DNA of 63,035 bases from Lingula anatina (taxonomy: Eukaryota > Brachiopoda > Lingulata > Lingulida > Lingulidae): positions 90,479-153,513 of the forward strand of contig NW_019775552.1 in NCBI RefSeq assembly GCF_001039355.2. The letters are read 5' to 3'. Positions within the stretch are counted from its first letter, which is position 1, and each line of letters opens with the position of its first letter. A program made the position numbers and the translations under genes. Under the pieces are notes generated by a model. That model was not told where the DNA came from. It was given only the letters and a program-made list of their open reading frames with translations, and did no database searches. Positions 25,155 through 36,966 of the stretch are shown in pieces.

Positions 25155-28100
25155 ATGGCGTTTTCTAAATCAGCTTTGCTGGTACTGCTTGCATTAATGT
25201 GTGAGCGGGCTGCCTATTTTACAGTCGAAAACTATGTAAATGAATTATGGACCAAGGCTTCAAATTCAAGCAACACCATGTGCAGCACACTACAGGAGAA
25301 CAGCAACACCACCGATGATGCAGTAATTGCACACATGATGTTTGTAGGTAAATGATGAAAATAAGAAAAATGATTGACAACCGGAAGATGTTATGTGACC
25401 AGTAGCTTCTGCCCTTTTTTACTTTACCTGTCCGTCTGTCTTTTTGTCTGTCAGTCAGTCAGTCCGTCTGTCTGTCTTCTCCAATGGCGATTATTTGTCC
25501 CCTGCCTGTCTGTTTGTTTGCTGTCCATCTTTTTGTCTCTTTTGAGATGCATGAGATGGGTTTTCCTATTTAATCAAGTAACATAACTCGTTTACCCATG
25601 AACAATATTACGTGAAAAAATACTTTGACAAATGTTTATACCAGTTCGTGCACATTTTGGCATAAAATGGTTTGTATTACTAAGCTATGTTTTCATTGCT
25701 TAACGTCAGTTGACAAAGAGGCCATATAAATATTGTTTAATTGGGACTCTATAACTCGTATCTGTTCTGCAAAACCTGCTTGATATTTATTTAAACTGAC
25801 TAACCACTGATATTTAACGCAAGGTGCGTCGTTTTTAACTGTGCTAATCTCTATGCTCATATTATCTATGACATATGTCACGTTTGTACCCTTGTTCTGA
25901 ACGCAATGTGGTTATTATCAACAGAAGATTATACAGTTCTTGTATACTAAAATATACATGCGTATTATTAAAGCGATAATAACTCTTTGTTTTGGCCAAA
26001 AATGAATTTTCCTGGAGTAAACAACAATTTCCCATACTCACCAATGGTAAATGAATCCATTTTTACATTCAAAGTTAGTCCCTGTTTTTTTTTTTCTAAA
26101 AAGTTTGTTTTTGTTTTGTTATAACCTCTGAAGAGATTATAACAGAGTGTAGACAGCAAAGGAGGTCACGTGGTCTAAAGACAAGCTCAGATATCAAAAT
26201 AATAGCTATAACTGCCGTTTTTGTGGTACAACAGAATATATTATATTTCTATGAGTTGTTCACAATGTTTTTATTGTGAAATATAGATCTCATACTAAGA
26301 GTTATTCCCTTTAATCTCACAGACCTACATTAATTATCAACCTACAAAGACATAATTTTTTAAACTTAATTATCGCTTTAATTACTCTTTTGCCAGGTGC
26401 ATCAGCGTGTTTTGGGATATTTGGTGGGGCCTTCGCTGATGCATTTCTCCATCCAATTCCAACGCTGGGAGTAGGGTATGTTGTCCTCAGTGTAGGTTAG
26501 TATGACACTTACAATACTGTGTGCAGCACACATTTAATTTACACTGGCGAGTCCGGGACCTTTATAAGGGGGAGAGGAGGGGCAATTCGTGTGAAAAAAA
26601 TGACCACCAAAGACGAAGAATTTTACTATTATATATAAAGGGCAGGGGTAACTTTTTGTCTGGGTTATCTCGTCTCATTCGTTATACTGTATTTTATTCT
26701 TAGTTACATGTTGAAATTTTATAGCCACTGGCGAGAAGCAGTGGCCTCGAAAGCCTAAGAGAGAGTCACGTGTTCGCTGCCCCTCCCCCTCGCCAATACA
26801 CTACTGGATGTAAATGCATGTACTGTGGCGTACATAAAAATATCAAAAACATAAATTGTCTATGAAGAGTCTTGCAAACATTGAGAACATTTTATTGTTA
26901 AACACACTGTCAAATACAATGGAAATATACACTCTTTAAAACCTCAATCTTAGGTTACATTTGCCATGGGCGCCTCACGATGAATTACTATATGATTTTC
27001 CGTGCATTTTTTGCACATATTATATTTCCACGGCTTTAGTTGAGCATGTTTACATTATGAGTGGGTGTCGTGCTAAACCGGTGTCGTGCTGAACAGTGAT
27101 CATACGAAGGGAGCCCTTTCAATCTCAGTGCAGATTCCGTATAGTGACCGTAGGCCTTCCTCCTTCTTGAAGATTGACACCCGTAGGTTTTTTATAACTC
27201 CGTCACACTTATTCGTAATCGGCAAGAATCAAGAAGAATGAGAGTGAACGAAGAATTTTTAAAATTTGCACCACATTCGGGGAAAAAGTTCAAATTGACC
27301 TTAATTATTGTAAGAGTACTGTTGGAATACTCAGAATGCGATTGAATTCGCCTGGAATGATTAGTGCACTTTCGGCTGTATTAGCTCTCAAAAGCAGTTC
27401 GAATGTAGTTGGAAAACTACGAATATTTATAATACTGTCAGAAGGCAGTAAGAATATTTAGAATATACTTTGAATGGCTTACTGGTGTAGTTCGATTGCT
27501 GGCAAAATTAATATTTCAGCTCATCCGAGGCACATTCGAAACATTCTGGCGGGATTTTATACCCCCGTCACACTAGAGGCGGAATGATTAAGAATGGCGT
27601 CTGAAATACAATTCTTTGTGCATTCCAGGATATTCGAAGAGCATTCTAAAGATTCTGAGTGTATTCCAAATATTTTTACCCATTCTTGTGGCCGGCTCGA
27701 ATGTTTTGCTCATGTCAAAAACTTTCGAAGTGCATTCCAAGTGGAAAATTATCGAATGGCATTTGAACAGTATTCTAACTGCACTATGACTGCATTCTAA
27801 ATATTCTCACGGCATTCCAACAGCATTCGAAACATTCTGATAAGTTACCATTTCATTGGCGTTATTTATACACTCTGGGCATCGTGTTACATTCTAAACA
27901 TGTTAGAAAGTAATTTTAAGTATTTAAGGTATTTCAGCTGCATTCTGTTTGAATTCTTTATATTTCAAACCATCATTGGCAGCCATACCGGGAGCATTTT
28001 AACTGCATTTGAGTTCGCTTCGTATATCATTCGAGACCTACTTCAGTCTGTATTCGGCCAGCAGTCAAACCACACTGATACGGCATTTGAATTTCATTCG

Positions 28101-31100
28101 GATTATTCTGACTGCATTCTAACAACATTCGCAATATTCCCTCCCGATTGTTGCACGAATTTTTCAATTAATTCATTCTGGCTGGTTCTGCTTGATTCCT
28201 GCTGGTTTCGAATAAGGGGACGGGGCCCTTAAGTCACATGCCAGTTTGAATATCCCTCGAATGTGATCGGAATGTTTCGAATGCTGCCAGAATGCCGCGA
28301 GAATATTTAAAATGCAGTCATAGTGTAGTTAGAATACTATTCAAATGCCATTCAATAATTTTCCACTTGGAATGCACTTCGAAAGTTTTTAACATTCGGG
28401 CCGACCACAACAATGGGTAAAAATATTTGAAATGCACTCGGAATTTTTAGAATGTTCTTTGAATATCCAGGGATGCATAAAGAATTGTATTTCCGACGGC
28501 ATTCTTGCTCATTCTGCCTCTAGTGTGACGGGGGTATTACCGTCACACAGAACCTACTTGCATACGGTTTGAAAGAGTTGGCATAAGTTTAAAAAATCGT
28601 GGAGGCTACGAAGGTCTTAAATCCGGATTTCCCGGTGTAAAACAACAGAGTGTCCCCCATGACAGAGAGTCCGTTTCTCATTCGTTTGTACAGGTAAGCC
28701 TCGCCCTAGATTTTGACCCACGTGGGTCAGGCTAACCCTAACCATTACTACTTTATGGAGGGCGGACTTTCTGTTACACGGACCCTCACTTTCGTTACAC
28801 GCCTCCGCACAGACGTGTGCGAAAAGAGACATTACATCGCATGGCAAATGTGACAGAGGGTAAAGTCTTAAAAACGACACACATATACACGCTTGCTTGC
28901 GAGCACACCTCAAATCACTTTGGCTATATCTTGAATATATTATTTTCATTCTCAGGTCTTGTTCTTCTGGAGTGTGCTACATATGAAGCTGAGACAAATG
29001 TAATGTTAAAGTAATCCGATAAAGTTTCATTTGTTAAATGATTTATATTATTAGATACATGGTACATATATTCTCAAGAACTGTCTATTATATTTTAACG
29101 GAATTTCATTTAATTAAATACATCATAGCTACGGAGACTTAGACCATTCGTTTCCAGAAAGAAGTGTTCTGTATTTTTACATGTAAACGGTTATTTACAA
29201 AGGATATTCCAAAGCATATTAAATATTGTAAAATTTAACATTAAATATTGTAAAAAAAATCCTGTTTAACTTCCAGATAGTAAATTTAATTAACTTGTCA
29301 GCAATTTATATCAAACTTGATTTTCTTCCCAATGCATTGGCCCTTTATTAACCAACCAAACTATCATATGCGTAAAATTATCCACATTTCCTGTAAAACC
29401 TTTTCCACAGCATTCTTACATGTAATCCCAGCCTGTTGCATTCAGGATTAAAATGTGGAAGTAGTGACCAAGCATTGATTATTTGATACGTTTTGATTTC
29501 ACGTGCATGACTCAATGTACACGACGTATGTTTGATTATGATAAATAGTTCCAAAATTTCCTTTGGACATATATACATGTGTATTGAACAGAATCAGTTA
29601 ACATGCAGGCCCTATATGTAATATAGTTTTGTTTGATGCTTCTTCACATGCTGGGCCAAGTTGTTTTGTGAGAAATTTTCTGTCTGTTTTATTTATATAT
29701 TTAAGATAAAAATGTTAAGGTAGAGTCAAGATAAATTCTGTGTTACATTTATAAGCATTTGGAGCATTTTATCAATCGAGGAAAATAAGCTGTTCTATGA
29801 ACTCGAGAATTGCTTTTTAAAAAAATTACTTTATGGCTTTGATATACGACAAGTGCACCCCTTCTGTGGACCAGGGACAAAAGAACACCATATCCATAAA
29901 TACAGTAGGCCTATATGAGAAATCTGTATACGATATATTGTAGGCTTCGGCAGCCAGAGACCTTGTCATAGCAGGACTTGTGACTACAGCTTTGGGACAG
30001 GGTTGTATTGGGGCTGTCTTGCCGGTAGTGGGCGCTGCACAAATGTCGGACAAAAATGATCGCAGACGATTTATTCACTGGTACTGACGCCACGCATTAA
30101 AAAAAATATTTGCATCTGTTATAAATATGATATTGCTTCTCATGATGCTTACAACATTTAAGGTGTGAAATGAACATTTGTACGATTTGTTATCTAGTAA
30201 CATAAACTGCGTTTAAAATACTTCTCACGATAAGTACCTTTCTGGTTAACCATTATTTGTGCGTAACTTATTGAAATACATTTCGTTATCTTAGCATTCA
30301 GGTGTTCAAGCAAACATCGTATAAGGGCACCCTTTAATGATTTATTTGACATGCATAAATAAAGCCGATATATGATTACCAACACGCTTCATCATTCACA
30401 GGTATTACGTATGGAGAAATGTCGGGGCCATCATCGCGGACACATCACGCGCTGTCTTTGACAAGGACGAAATCGAGTTCTACATTAAGTATTTGATAGC
30501 TCCGGTTTCAGTCGCTCTATCTGACATACTAGTTTTGACGGCCATTTTAGTCAGAAAAAAGCCGCCGGAAGAAAACCAGCCGGAATCCACCTGCAATGAA
30601 GGTAGGCCTACATGTAAATTGAATGTCACTGAAAAAGTGACTTTCATGATGTATATGCTCTACTTATAGGCCTACATGTAGTAGAAGACTTTTGAATTTC
30701 ACTTTGTCCCACTGATGCATGTACCTGCTATCACCATCATCATCACCAACATCATTCTTCGACCTTTACGAAATGGCAGCGACATCCTCAAACCAATGTT
30801 GCATCTATCTCATTATCCCTGGTACACTTGATTGCACTCGCATTTGGTCTCAGAACAGTGTCATTCATAATGGTGATCGACTGACCTGTATGGGTTACAT
30901 TTGGTCTGCCTCCCTTGAACTTCCCACAAATGGTGTCCAAAAAAGTAAGACTGGGTTCCCATACCTAGACCGATCTAACAGGATCGATCCGTCTCCGAGG
31001 GGATTCTCGCTTTAAATTGCTTTCAGCTCGAGAGGCTTAGAACCCATTTCCATAGATTTTAGATCGATCTATCCCTGTGGGGAGTCTTACTAGATTACTG

Positions 31101-32205
31101 TCAGCTTAGCCGGCTTAAGTGTCTGTCCCGCCTACTAAAAGCTGTAAGGGGGTAATTAACTATGGTGCGCGCTCGGCCGACTGCAATTTAGCATGAACCC
31201 CCAGGGAGTTAGGTCGATCTAAATCTAAATCTCTGGATCGATCTAAATCTCTGCGAATACACCCTTAGATGTCTGGCACGCCTACTGAAATTGCTAAATG
31301 ATAATTAATTACCTCTAGCAGCTCATGACAGACACCTAAGCCGCTTAAGTTAATTGCAATTTAGCGACAATCCCCTCGGAGATAGATCGATCCACAGTTA
31401 GTACGATAGGGTCCGGGAATGGTCCCTAAGCTTCTGGTGAAAATAACATGCGGACACAGTGCCTGTTATCAAATAACGTCATCGTCAACTTAGCATTTAA
31501 TTACCCCTAGATGTATTTACCCTGTGCACTACTAGTATATAAACATGCATATTTTACCGGTACATTTGTTTTACATTCCAGATACAGCGCTTCCCAATGT
31601 TTTGTCATCGGCGTTTCAGTTATGCAAAAAAGGGTGCCTGTTGAGTACATCATATCGTAGAAGGGATAATACCTTACGAAGATGGAATTTAAGAGCAGTT
31701 CTTAGGATTCTACTGGTCAATTCTGCTGTCGTTGGGTTCGGATTTCTTTACTTGCCGGTATGATGAAATCAATCAGTCAATCAAACAATTAACAGTAAAT
31801 CAAGTGAAACCGACATTTCTTCCCCCCTCTCTCTGTCTCTCACAAATCAGTCATTTCTTTCAGAGAGTAGATCAAGACTAAGAATTCTGATCAAACACAA
31901 TTTGCCAACAATTTATTTCATTTTTGAATTGCAGTTTCATACCATACAATTTTTTCAGATGCTTACAGTATACGAGTTGCAAGCATCTGGACTTAACAGA
32001 ACTGTGGCTGGGCACTTGTTTCCATCTCCTTCAACTCAGCTTATCTTGTTTAATGAGGTCGTTATCGTGTTTGTCATCCCTTTTACTCTCTACTGTCTTT
32101 ATCCACGGCTATGTCCCCGCGGCGGACCGCATTATATAACAAAGACATGTAAGTATTGAAAACATGTTGTTATATGCAATTTTGCAATTAAGTCGTACAG
32201 AAAGT

Positions 32206-32247
<42 letters not shown>

Positions 32248-34555
32248 CATCAAAATGCACTCAACGTAAAAAAAAAATGATAAATGATTAAAACTGTTAA
32301 AACGGAAATGCAGCTGCTATTTGAAATTCATGATAATCAATTTTAATTATAAATTTATTTTTTATCAGGGCTATATTCAGAGACTTTTTATTCCAACATA
32401 CTGTATATTCTATTTCAAATGAAAGAACACTACGTAGAAATGCAGTTACTCCGAATAACAAAATATTTTTTTTACAGTTTATGCCCTGAGTTCAAGAATA
32501 ACCTGTCCTTTTTTTATTTTAGGAATGACCTGTCTTTCTTATTTTGGAACTGATAATGATTATGGGATTTTTAAAGTATCTTTAAAAAAAAACTACATTC
32601 TAAAGTTTTTATGAACAATATCTTCTAACCCCTTTTTGTGTTTTAGGACATATTCATTATATCACTTAATTTTATGTCAATACTGTGGTAATTTGTAGTA
32701 TTGAAAAAGATCACATGTTAAGGTTAATTTGAATTTCATAGTGCATATAACTGTAAAGCGCATTTCGTTTAACAAACTGTATACATGTATAATTGGCATA
32801 ACAATTCGCATGACTAATGCTCTATTTAAGAAATAAACCTTGCTATCATTTTTTCTTAGGTATTGGCATGGTCTTCTCCGTCATATCTGGGTTTGTCGCC
32901 ATCATGCTAGAGACAGTTCGGAAAAAAGACAGCGAAAACAACCACGGCTATTCCACAATCAGTATATTTGCCCAAGGACCTCAATATAGTTTGATTGCAC
33001 TCGCTGAAGTTTTTACAGAGCTTACAGGTACTCTTACACATGTCTTTTCCTCTATATTTTTCAATCGTATTTCGCCATTCTTGTCAAGCAGCACGACTAG
33101 AAACACGGCAACATTCGACACGTGTTCAAGCAGCTCACTAGTGGTTATATTTTTTTCTAAGCTGCAGCTTGGTTTTTTCCTCTTCAACTGAAGTCAGCAT
33201 GTTAACCTATGGTCATAATGTTTGTAAAGTTCGTAAACGTGTACTGTATATATGGCGGTCATTTGGGCCAACATGAAATACTCCGTTCACAGGTTCCGAT
33301 ACCGTCCTCCTCGTACCTAATAGCCGATCATTTTTTGTGTGATATGCTTCGTTAACATATTTTATCCGAACGTAGTATCACTTTAAAATACCGATGATGT
33401 GAAGACAGAAATTCACATATTCGTCCACGTCATCCAAAGAAACCTTTCTGTTCACGGCTTAAATCGTGGCCACTTGACTCCGACCCTTGGCTCCAACAGA
33501 TTGAAATTAAAAGAATTACAACGTATTTGTTAACTTGATACATTTTGCAGGTACATGTACAGTACACATCATATCTCCTTATATAGGGTTTGGCAGTGTG
33601 TGTTTGTTTTTGTGTGTTATTGCTGTTGGTGGTGTGGACGTGGGGGTGTTAGAAAGGAAGTACGAAGGAAATAGGTCGGTTTTTTTTGGTCAGCATGTTA
33701 TCAATACATATGTATAAAAAACAGCTACAGGGGTTACAAAAGTATTACACCATCATTAATGTGCTATGTGATATGGGGGACCCATTCGTAAAAATTAAGT
33801 GATTTGCGGTTTATTTTATGCTCAAAACATAATATATAAAAGACAGAAGAAAACCTGTGCATATTTTCAGTGATGGAGTACTCTTATATGGAGGCCTCCG
33901 ATGGTATAAAGTGCTTTAGCATGGGCCTACACCAGGCGGCGCTGGGCCTTTCATACTTGATTGCAGTTGGAATTGAAGCGTTGGTGAGAAAAACTCGGCC
34001 AGGTAAGATGTCTATCATGAATATCGAACATATTCTAAGGGGCCATTGTACCATTTGGCATAGGCAACTGGTAAATAATGAAACAGTGATGTTATTCCAA
34101 AATGGGTCTAACCTGTGATCGACATTTCCAAATAGATGTAATACTTCTTAACAAGATTTGGAATTTATACGACTAATTTGTTTCATCACGTTTCGTTCAT
34201 CTCAATCCTGTACGAAAGAACCTATACTAGTATATACATGTAGAAGTGGTCGCAAGCATAAATAATGTCTTTGAAAGCATGTTATTAAAATTGCCATTGT
34301 TTGATTATACGAAAATTAAAATTTGTTTAGGTTACAGTTAAGGCAAGTCACTGTATGTTATAATTATAGATAATAAATTGTTTTTCTTTCTTTGTAGACT
34401 GGCATTTGTCTGATTTAGGGGACATCTGTGGTGGCGATTCTCAATTGGAAAGTTTTCTGGGTATATTGGTCCTGTTAAGCGTCGTTTTTTCTCTCATCTT
34501 CCCTATGGTCACAAGAATTCCAAAGAAAAGACCAGGCTACACCAGACTGAGATGA
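25155..34555 (+). CDS. Proton-dependent oligopeptide transporter family (SLC15/POT) member, copy 1
   Basis: Multi-pass carrier of the POT/PTR family, which moves peptides, histidine or related solutes with protons across plasma or lysosomal membranes. Exons: 25155-25347, 26397-26495, 28956-28999, 29944-30080, 30402-30601, 31582-31757, 31959-32148, 32860-33027, 33871-34002, 34398-34555. They total 1497 nt (498 residues), and every phase matches. Family marks are CERAAYF in segment 1 (residues 16-22, matching ERFxYY), GQGCIGAVLPVVGAAQ (matching the GTGGIKPCVxxFGGDQ block), WYYVWRNVGAII (matching FYxxIN(x)G) and a late FAQGPQYxLIxLAEVF segment. The start is the ATG at 25155; upstream there is only an in-frame GTG. 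The first Glu of ExxER is replaced by Leu14. The loop after segment 1 has NSS and NTT glycosylation sites. It is shorter than typical SLC15 proteins (about 570-700 residues). The substrate is unknown. Confidence 0.78.
25427..25478. repeat. (GTCT)n-like microsatellite in POT copy 1 intron 1
   Basis: Imperfect CTGT/GTCT repeats just after exon 1. The same repeat stands at 37204-37242 in copy 2, so it predates the gene duplication. Confidence 0.85.
25972..26310. mobile_element. 339-bp MITE, TTAA family 1
   Basis: Flanked by TTAA at 25968-25971 and 26311-26314. Inverted ends: AGCGATAATAACTCTT and the complement of AAGAGTTATTCCCT. The left 80 bp match the right end of the 11717-12348 element in reverse orientation (shared TTTTGGCCAAAAAT and TTTTCCTGG). 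POT copy 2 lacks it at the equivalent site (near 37760), so insertion followed the gene duplication, or was lost there. No coding capacity. Confidence 0.8.
27196..28550. mobile_element. Palindromic CCGTCACAC-end elements, nested, in POT copy 1 intron 2
   Basis: An inner element at 27560-28535 has 28-bp near-perfect inverted ends starting TACCCCCGTCACACTAGAGG, and its two arms (about 27560-27850 and 28240-28535) are complementary over hundreds of bases, so it can fold into a long hairpin. To its left, 27196-27559 matches the left half of the related element at 37804-38466, indicating that the inner copy landed next to or inside an older one. Numerous GAATG/CATTC words give it its look. No transposase ORF. 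Confidence 0.75.
28630..28810. repeat. Dispersed repeat shared with 53930-54115
   Basis: A GAGTNNCCCCATGA segment, ATTTTGACCCAC with (A/T)GGTCAGGCT, and CTTTCTGTTACACGGACCCTCA appear in the same order at both places. The family is unknown. Confidence 0.6.
30955..31440. mobile_element. GATCGATCT-rich inverted-repeat element in POT intron 5 (copy 1), with nested insertion
   Basis: The left end (GGGTTCCCATACCTAGACCG) and right end (GGGAATGGTCCC region) match the element at about 41300-41565 in copy 2 at the same place in intron 5, so the insertion predates the gene duplication. In copy 1 it is interrupted by a second related element at 31040-31264. Confidence 0.7.
31040..31264. mobile_element. 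225-bp MITE with TTA target duplication
   Basis: Flanked by TTA at 31037-31039 and 31265-31267. Its ends are inverted around an AGATTTAGATCGATC core. Copy 2 shows the uninterrupted site near 41395, confirming a later insertion. A relative in the opposite orientation stands at 59537-59751, also with TTA on both sides. A 3-bp TTA/TWA duplication is typical of PIF/Harbinger-type elements; that assignment is an inference. Confidence 0.75.
32208..32244. repeat. (TA)n microsatellite in POT copy 1 intron 7
   Basis: A run of about 18 TA units. In copy 2 the corresponding place holds a truncated Tc1-type transposon (42313-42848), an element class that inserts at TA. Confidence 0.9.
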
Positions 34556-35701
34556 AATATAAATATAAGGGTCTATGGTGAAATTGGCAGATCTGCATCT
34601 ACATGTATTGCAAATTATATTTGTTTCAGTAACAATGGTGCATGGATGATCCAAACCTGTGTCCTTCATTCTGCATGCATTTTATCATTTCTTGCGATAA
34701 TGTACTAGTCCTCAATACAACGAAGACGATGTTGTTAAACATAGGCCTACTGTATGTACACGTACATGCAGTTGCCAACATAAAATAACTGGAGGTGAAG
34801 AACTTCCCAAAACAAGATCCGCATTATCAATTACCGTAATTAATTACTTAGTTTCCTATTTCTTTGGCAATTTATTCACGAAAGCACTATTTCACACACA
34901 CGGATATAAGGTTAATCATGCCAAGAACGGCACATACAAGAGAAAATATTATCACTATTGACGAAAAGTGTATAGAAGAGTAAGTTGCAAATACGAAACA
35001 ATTAAGATCACTTTATGTTTTAACTGACAGACATTCTAGAAACATACTGTGCTTGCATTATATTAAATAGACGTTGAATGTGATCTTTTCTCGTTACCGC
35101 AGATGACGCTGTGATTTGTTAGCAGAACAAAGTCTTGAAACTTTACTTCTTTTATTTAACTTAAAATTGTCCTGAATTGAAAAGGTTATTAAAAAGGGAC
35201 CCCTGGACTATTAGAATGTCTCAGCGGCATCCTGCGGAAGTAATGTACAGTATTAAATTTCTGAAACGCACTGCTTATACCTGCCAAATTTTGAGCAAGA
35301 CATAGCGAGCGCATTGTTCTCTATTCTTTTAATCCATCACAGTTTTTGACATTTGCTGGAAACACACCACATTAAGCGAATGGGATATAGGATGGTGACC
35401 GCCGTAACTGTGAAATTCATTTTCTTTTTCTGTAGAAATTTAATGCTTTTATCATCTTATCTTCAACTACTATAACAACCAACAATAGTGCATATTACGT
35501 AAGATTCAAAAGTACAGATGCAAAGAGAAAATGTGATCAAATGGATTGGCAATTTGCGGTCTTACGATGTTGAAGAGGAATAGCATTGTTAAATAAACAG
35601 AGTGACGTTGTTTGTTTTTAATTGGCTGTTGGTTGTAAAGCTGATAGGTTTCCCTACGAATCCAAATTTCACAACAGGGACCCACAATCAAGATATAAAA
35701 A

Positions 35702-36182
35702 TTGTTGCGAATGGCGTCACATTAGACACACCACGTGATGTGTCGAATGTGACGCCATTCGTAAGATTGTGTAAAGTAAATTATAACGGCAAGGTAATGG
35801 TGTAGTTTAGAGGTAAGTTTCAGGTTATCTCTGAAACTCAGAGTGATATTGAGGAGCACAATCAATAAATATTTAAAAACAATTTGATAATCAAAATCCC
35901 ACCCATGTTAAGTACATTTTACAAAGTGGGTTTGTGATTCATTGATCTTGAAAGGCGACAGTTGAGCGGTAGTGAAAAACGTTTTACCCCCGTACAAAAT
36001 GCATGCCACGAAAAAGGACTGACGGTTGATGCATCTGGCAGAAACCTGGAGAAATGGAGCTAATGGAGGAGGCCTTTATATATATGTGCAAGGCCATGAA
36101 AGTACATGCTGATACCATCTGTTTCATGGTCAGGCCAAGAGACTAATACGTGGTGTGTTGAATGTGACACCATTCGCAACAA
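35702..36182. mobile_element. 480-bp element with 35-bp inverted ends and an extra terminal hairpin
   Basis: 35702-35736 and 36148-36182 are inverted copies (core GCGAATGGCGTCACATT and AATGTGACACCATTCGC). Right next to the left end, 35738-35760 is another inverted copy, so the first 60 bases form an almost perfect hairpin centred on CCACGTGATG. It lies between the two POT duplication units. No ORF. Confidence 0.7.
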
Positions 36183-36966
36183 ACGCAATCATTAGTTAGA
36201 GTCTCACAAGGCCCGTAATTACATTATTCATGTTGAAAAATTTTCATTGCCTGCTTTATGTTGGATCTTAGCTTGGGCCAACGTGTTATTTGACAGTCAG
36301 CAGGTTACTGACGGAAACTACCGTACATGTTAGAACTCATGGCAGCCTCTCGCGATTTCTCCAACTCATTTGATCAATCAGTACTCTACCTGTCGTTTTC
36401 AAAGGCAGATAAAGGTTTTTTGCTTGTTAGCCTTCCAAAGTTTGTAACTCTAACAATTTTTAGTATATGACATTTTATTCATTTTAATCATTTAAGTATC
36501 AGGCATGTAGGATGCAAACATTAAGTGGGGTGTGTGGGATGGGGTGAGGGGTGGGGTAAAAATTTATGGTGATGTCTGATGGGGGATTCCCCTCATCCCC
36601 TTTTGATCTGCGCTTATTACTGACCTGGTTACTACGTGACTTAACTACCTGACTAAACTTCACCCCCGGCTCCTGATAAGAAGGTATTCTATCATTGTGC
36701 AGCGTACTTTTACATCCTTGGAGATGCGTGCCGTTTTAAGTACCGGGGCACTTATCAATAACTGACAGAATTTTTTAATATCTTAACTTAAATTTCACTT
36801 TAATTAATGCAACAACGAGGGTTTTGCATCAGAAGGAGGTTTAAAGGGTTTTCTGATAAAATTCCTTGTTTTAATAAACGATTGTTCTAATAACAGTAAC
36901 GCAGTGACGCAGTGTGTCTGTCAAAATTGACCTGGTAGTTTTTCAGTGATAGATAGACGCCTCACA

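Larger units (their letters stand above)
24060..35690 (+). repeat. Segmental duplication unit 1 (POT gene copy 1)
   Basis: Sequence from about 1.1 kb upstream of the POT start codon to about 1.1 kb past its stop resembles unit 2 at about 36330-46985, with an offset of about 11.8 kb at the start codons. Similarity covers promoter, introns and 3' flank, interrupted by copy-specific transposon insertions. The boundaries were estimated by eye. Confidence 0.8.

Noticed and set aside
27594-28232. Phe/Ser-rich ORFs of 68 and 110 codons
   Set aside because: They fall in the palindromic CATTC/GAATG-rich transposon; the repeated words make open frames by chance.
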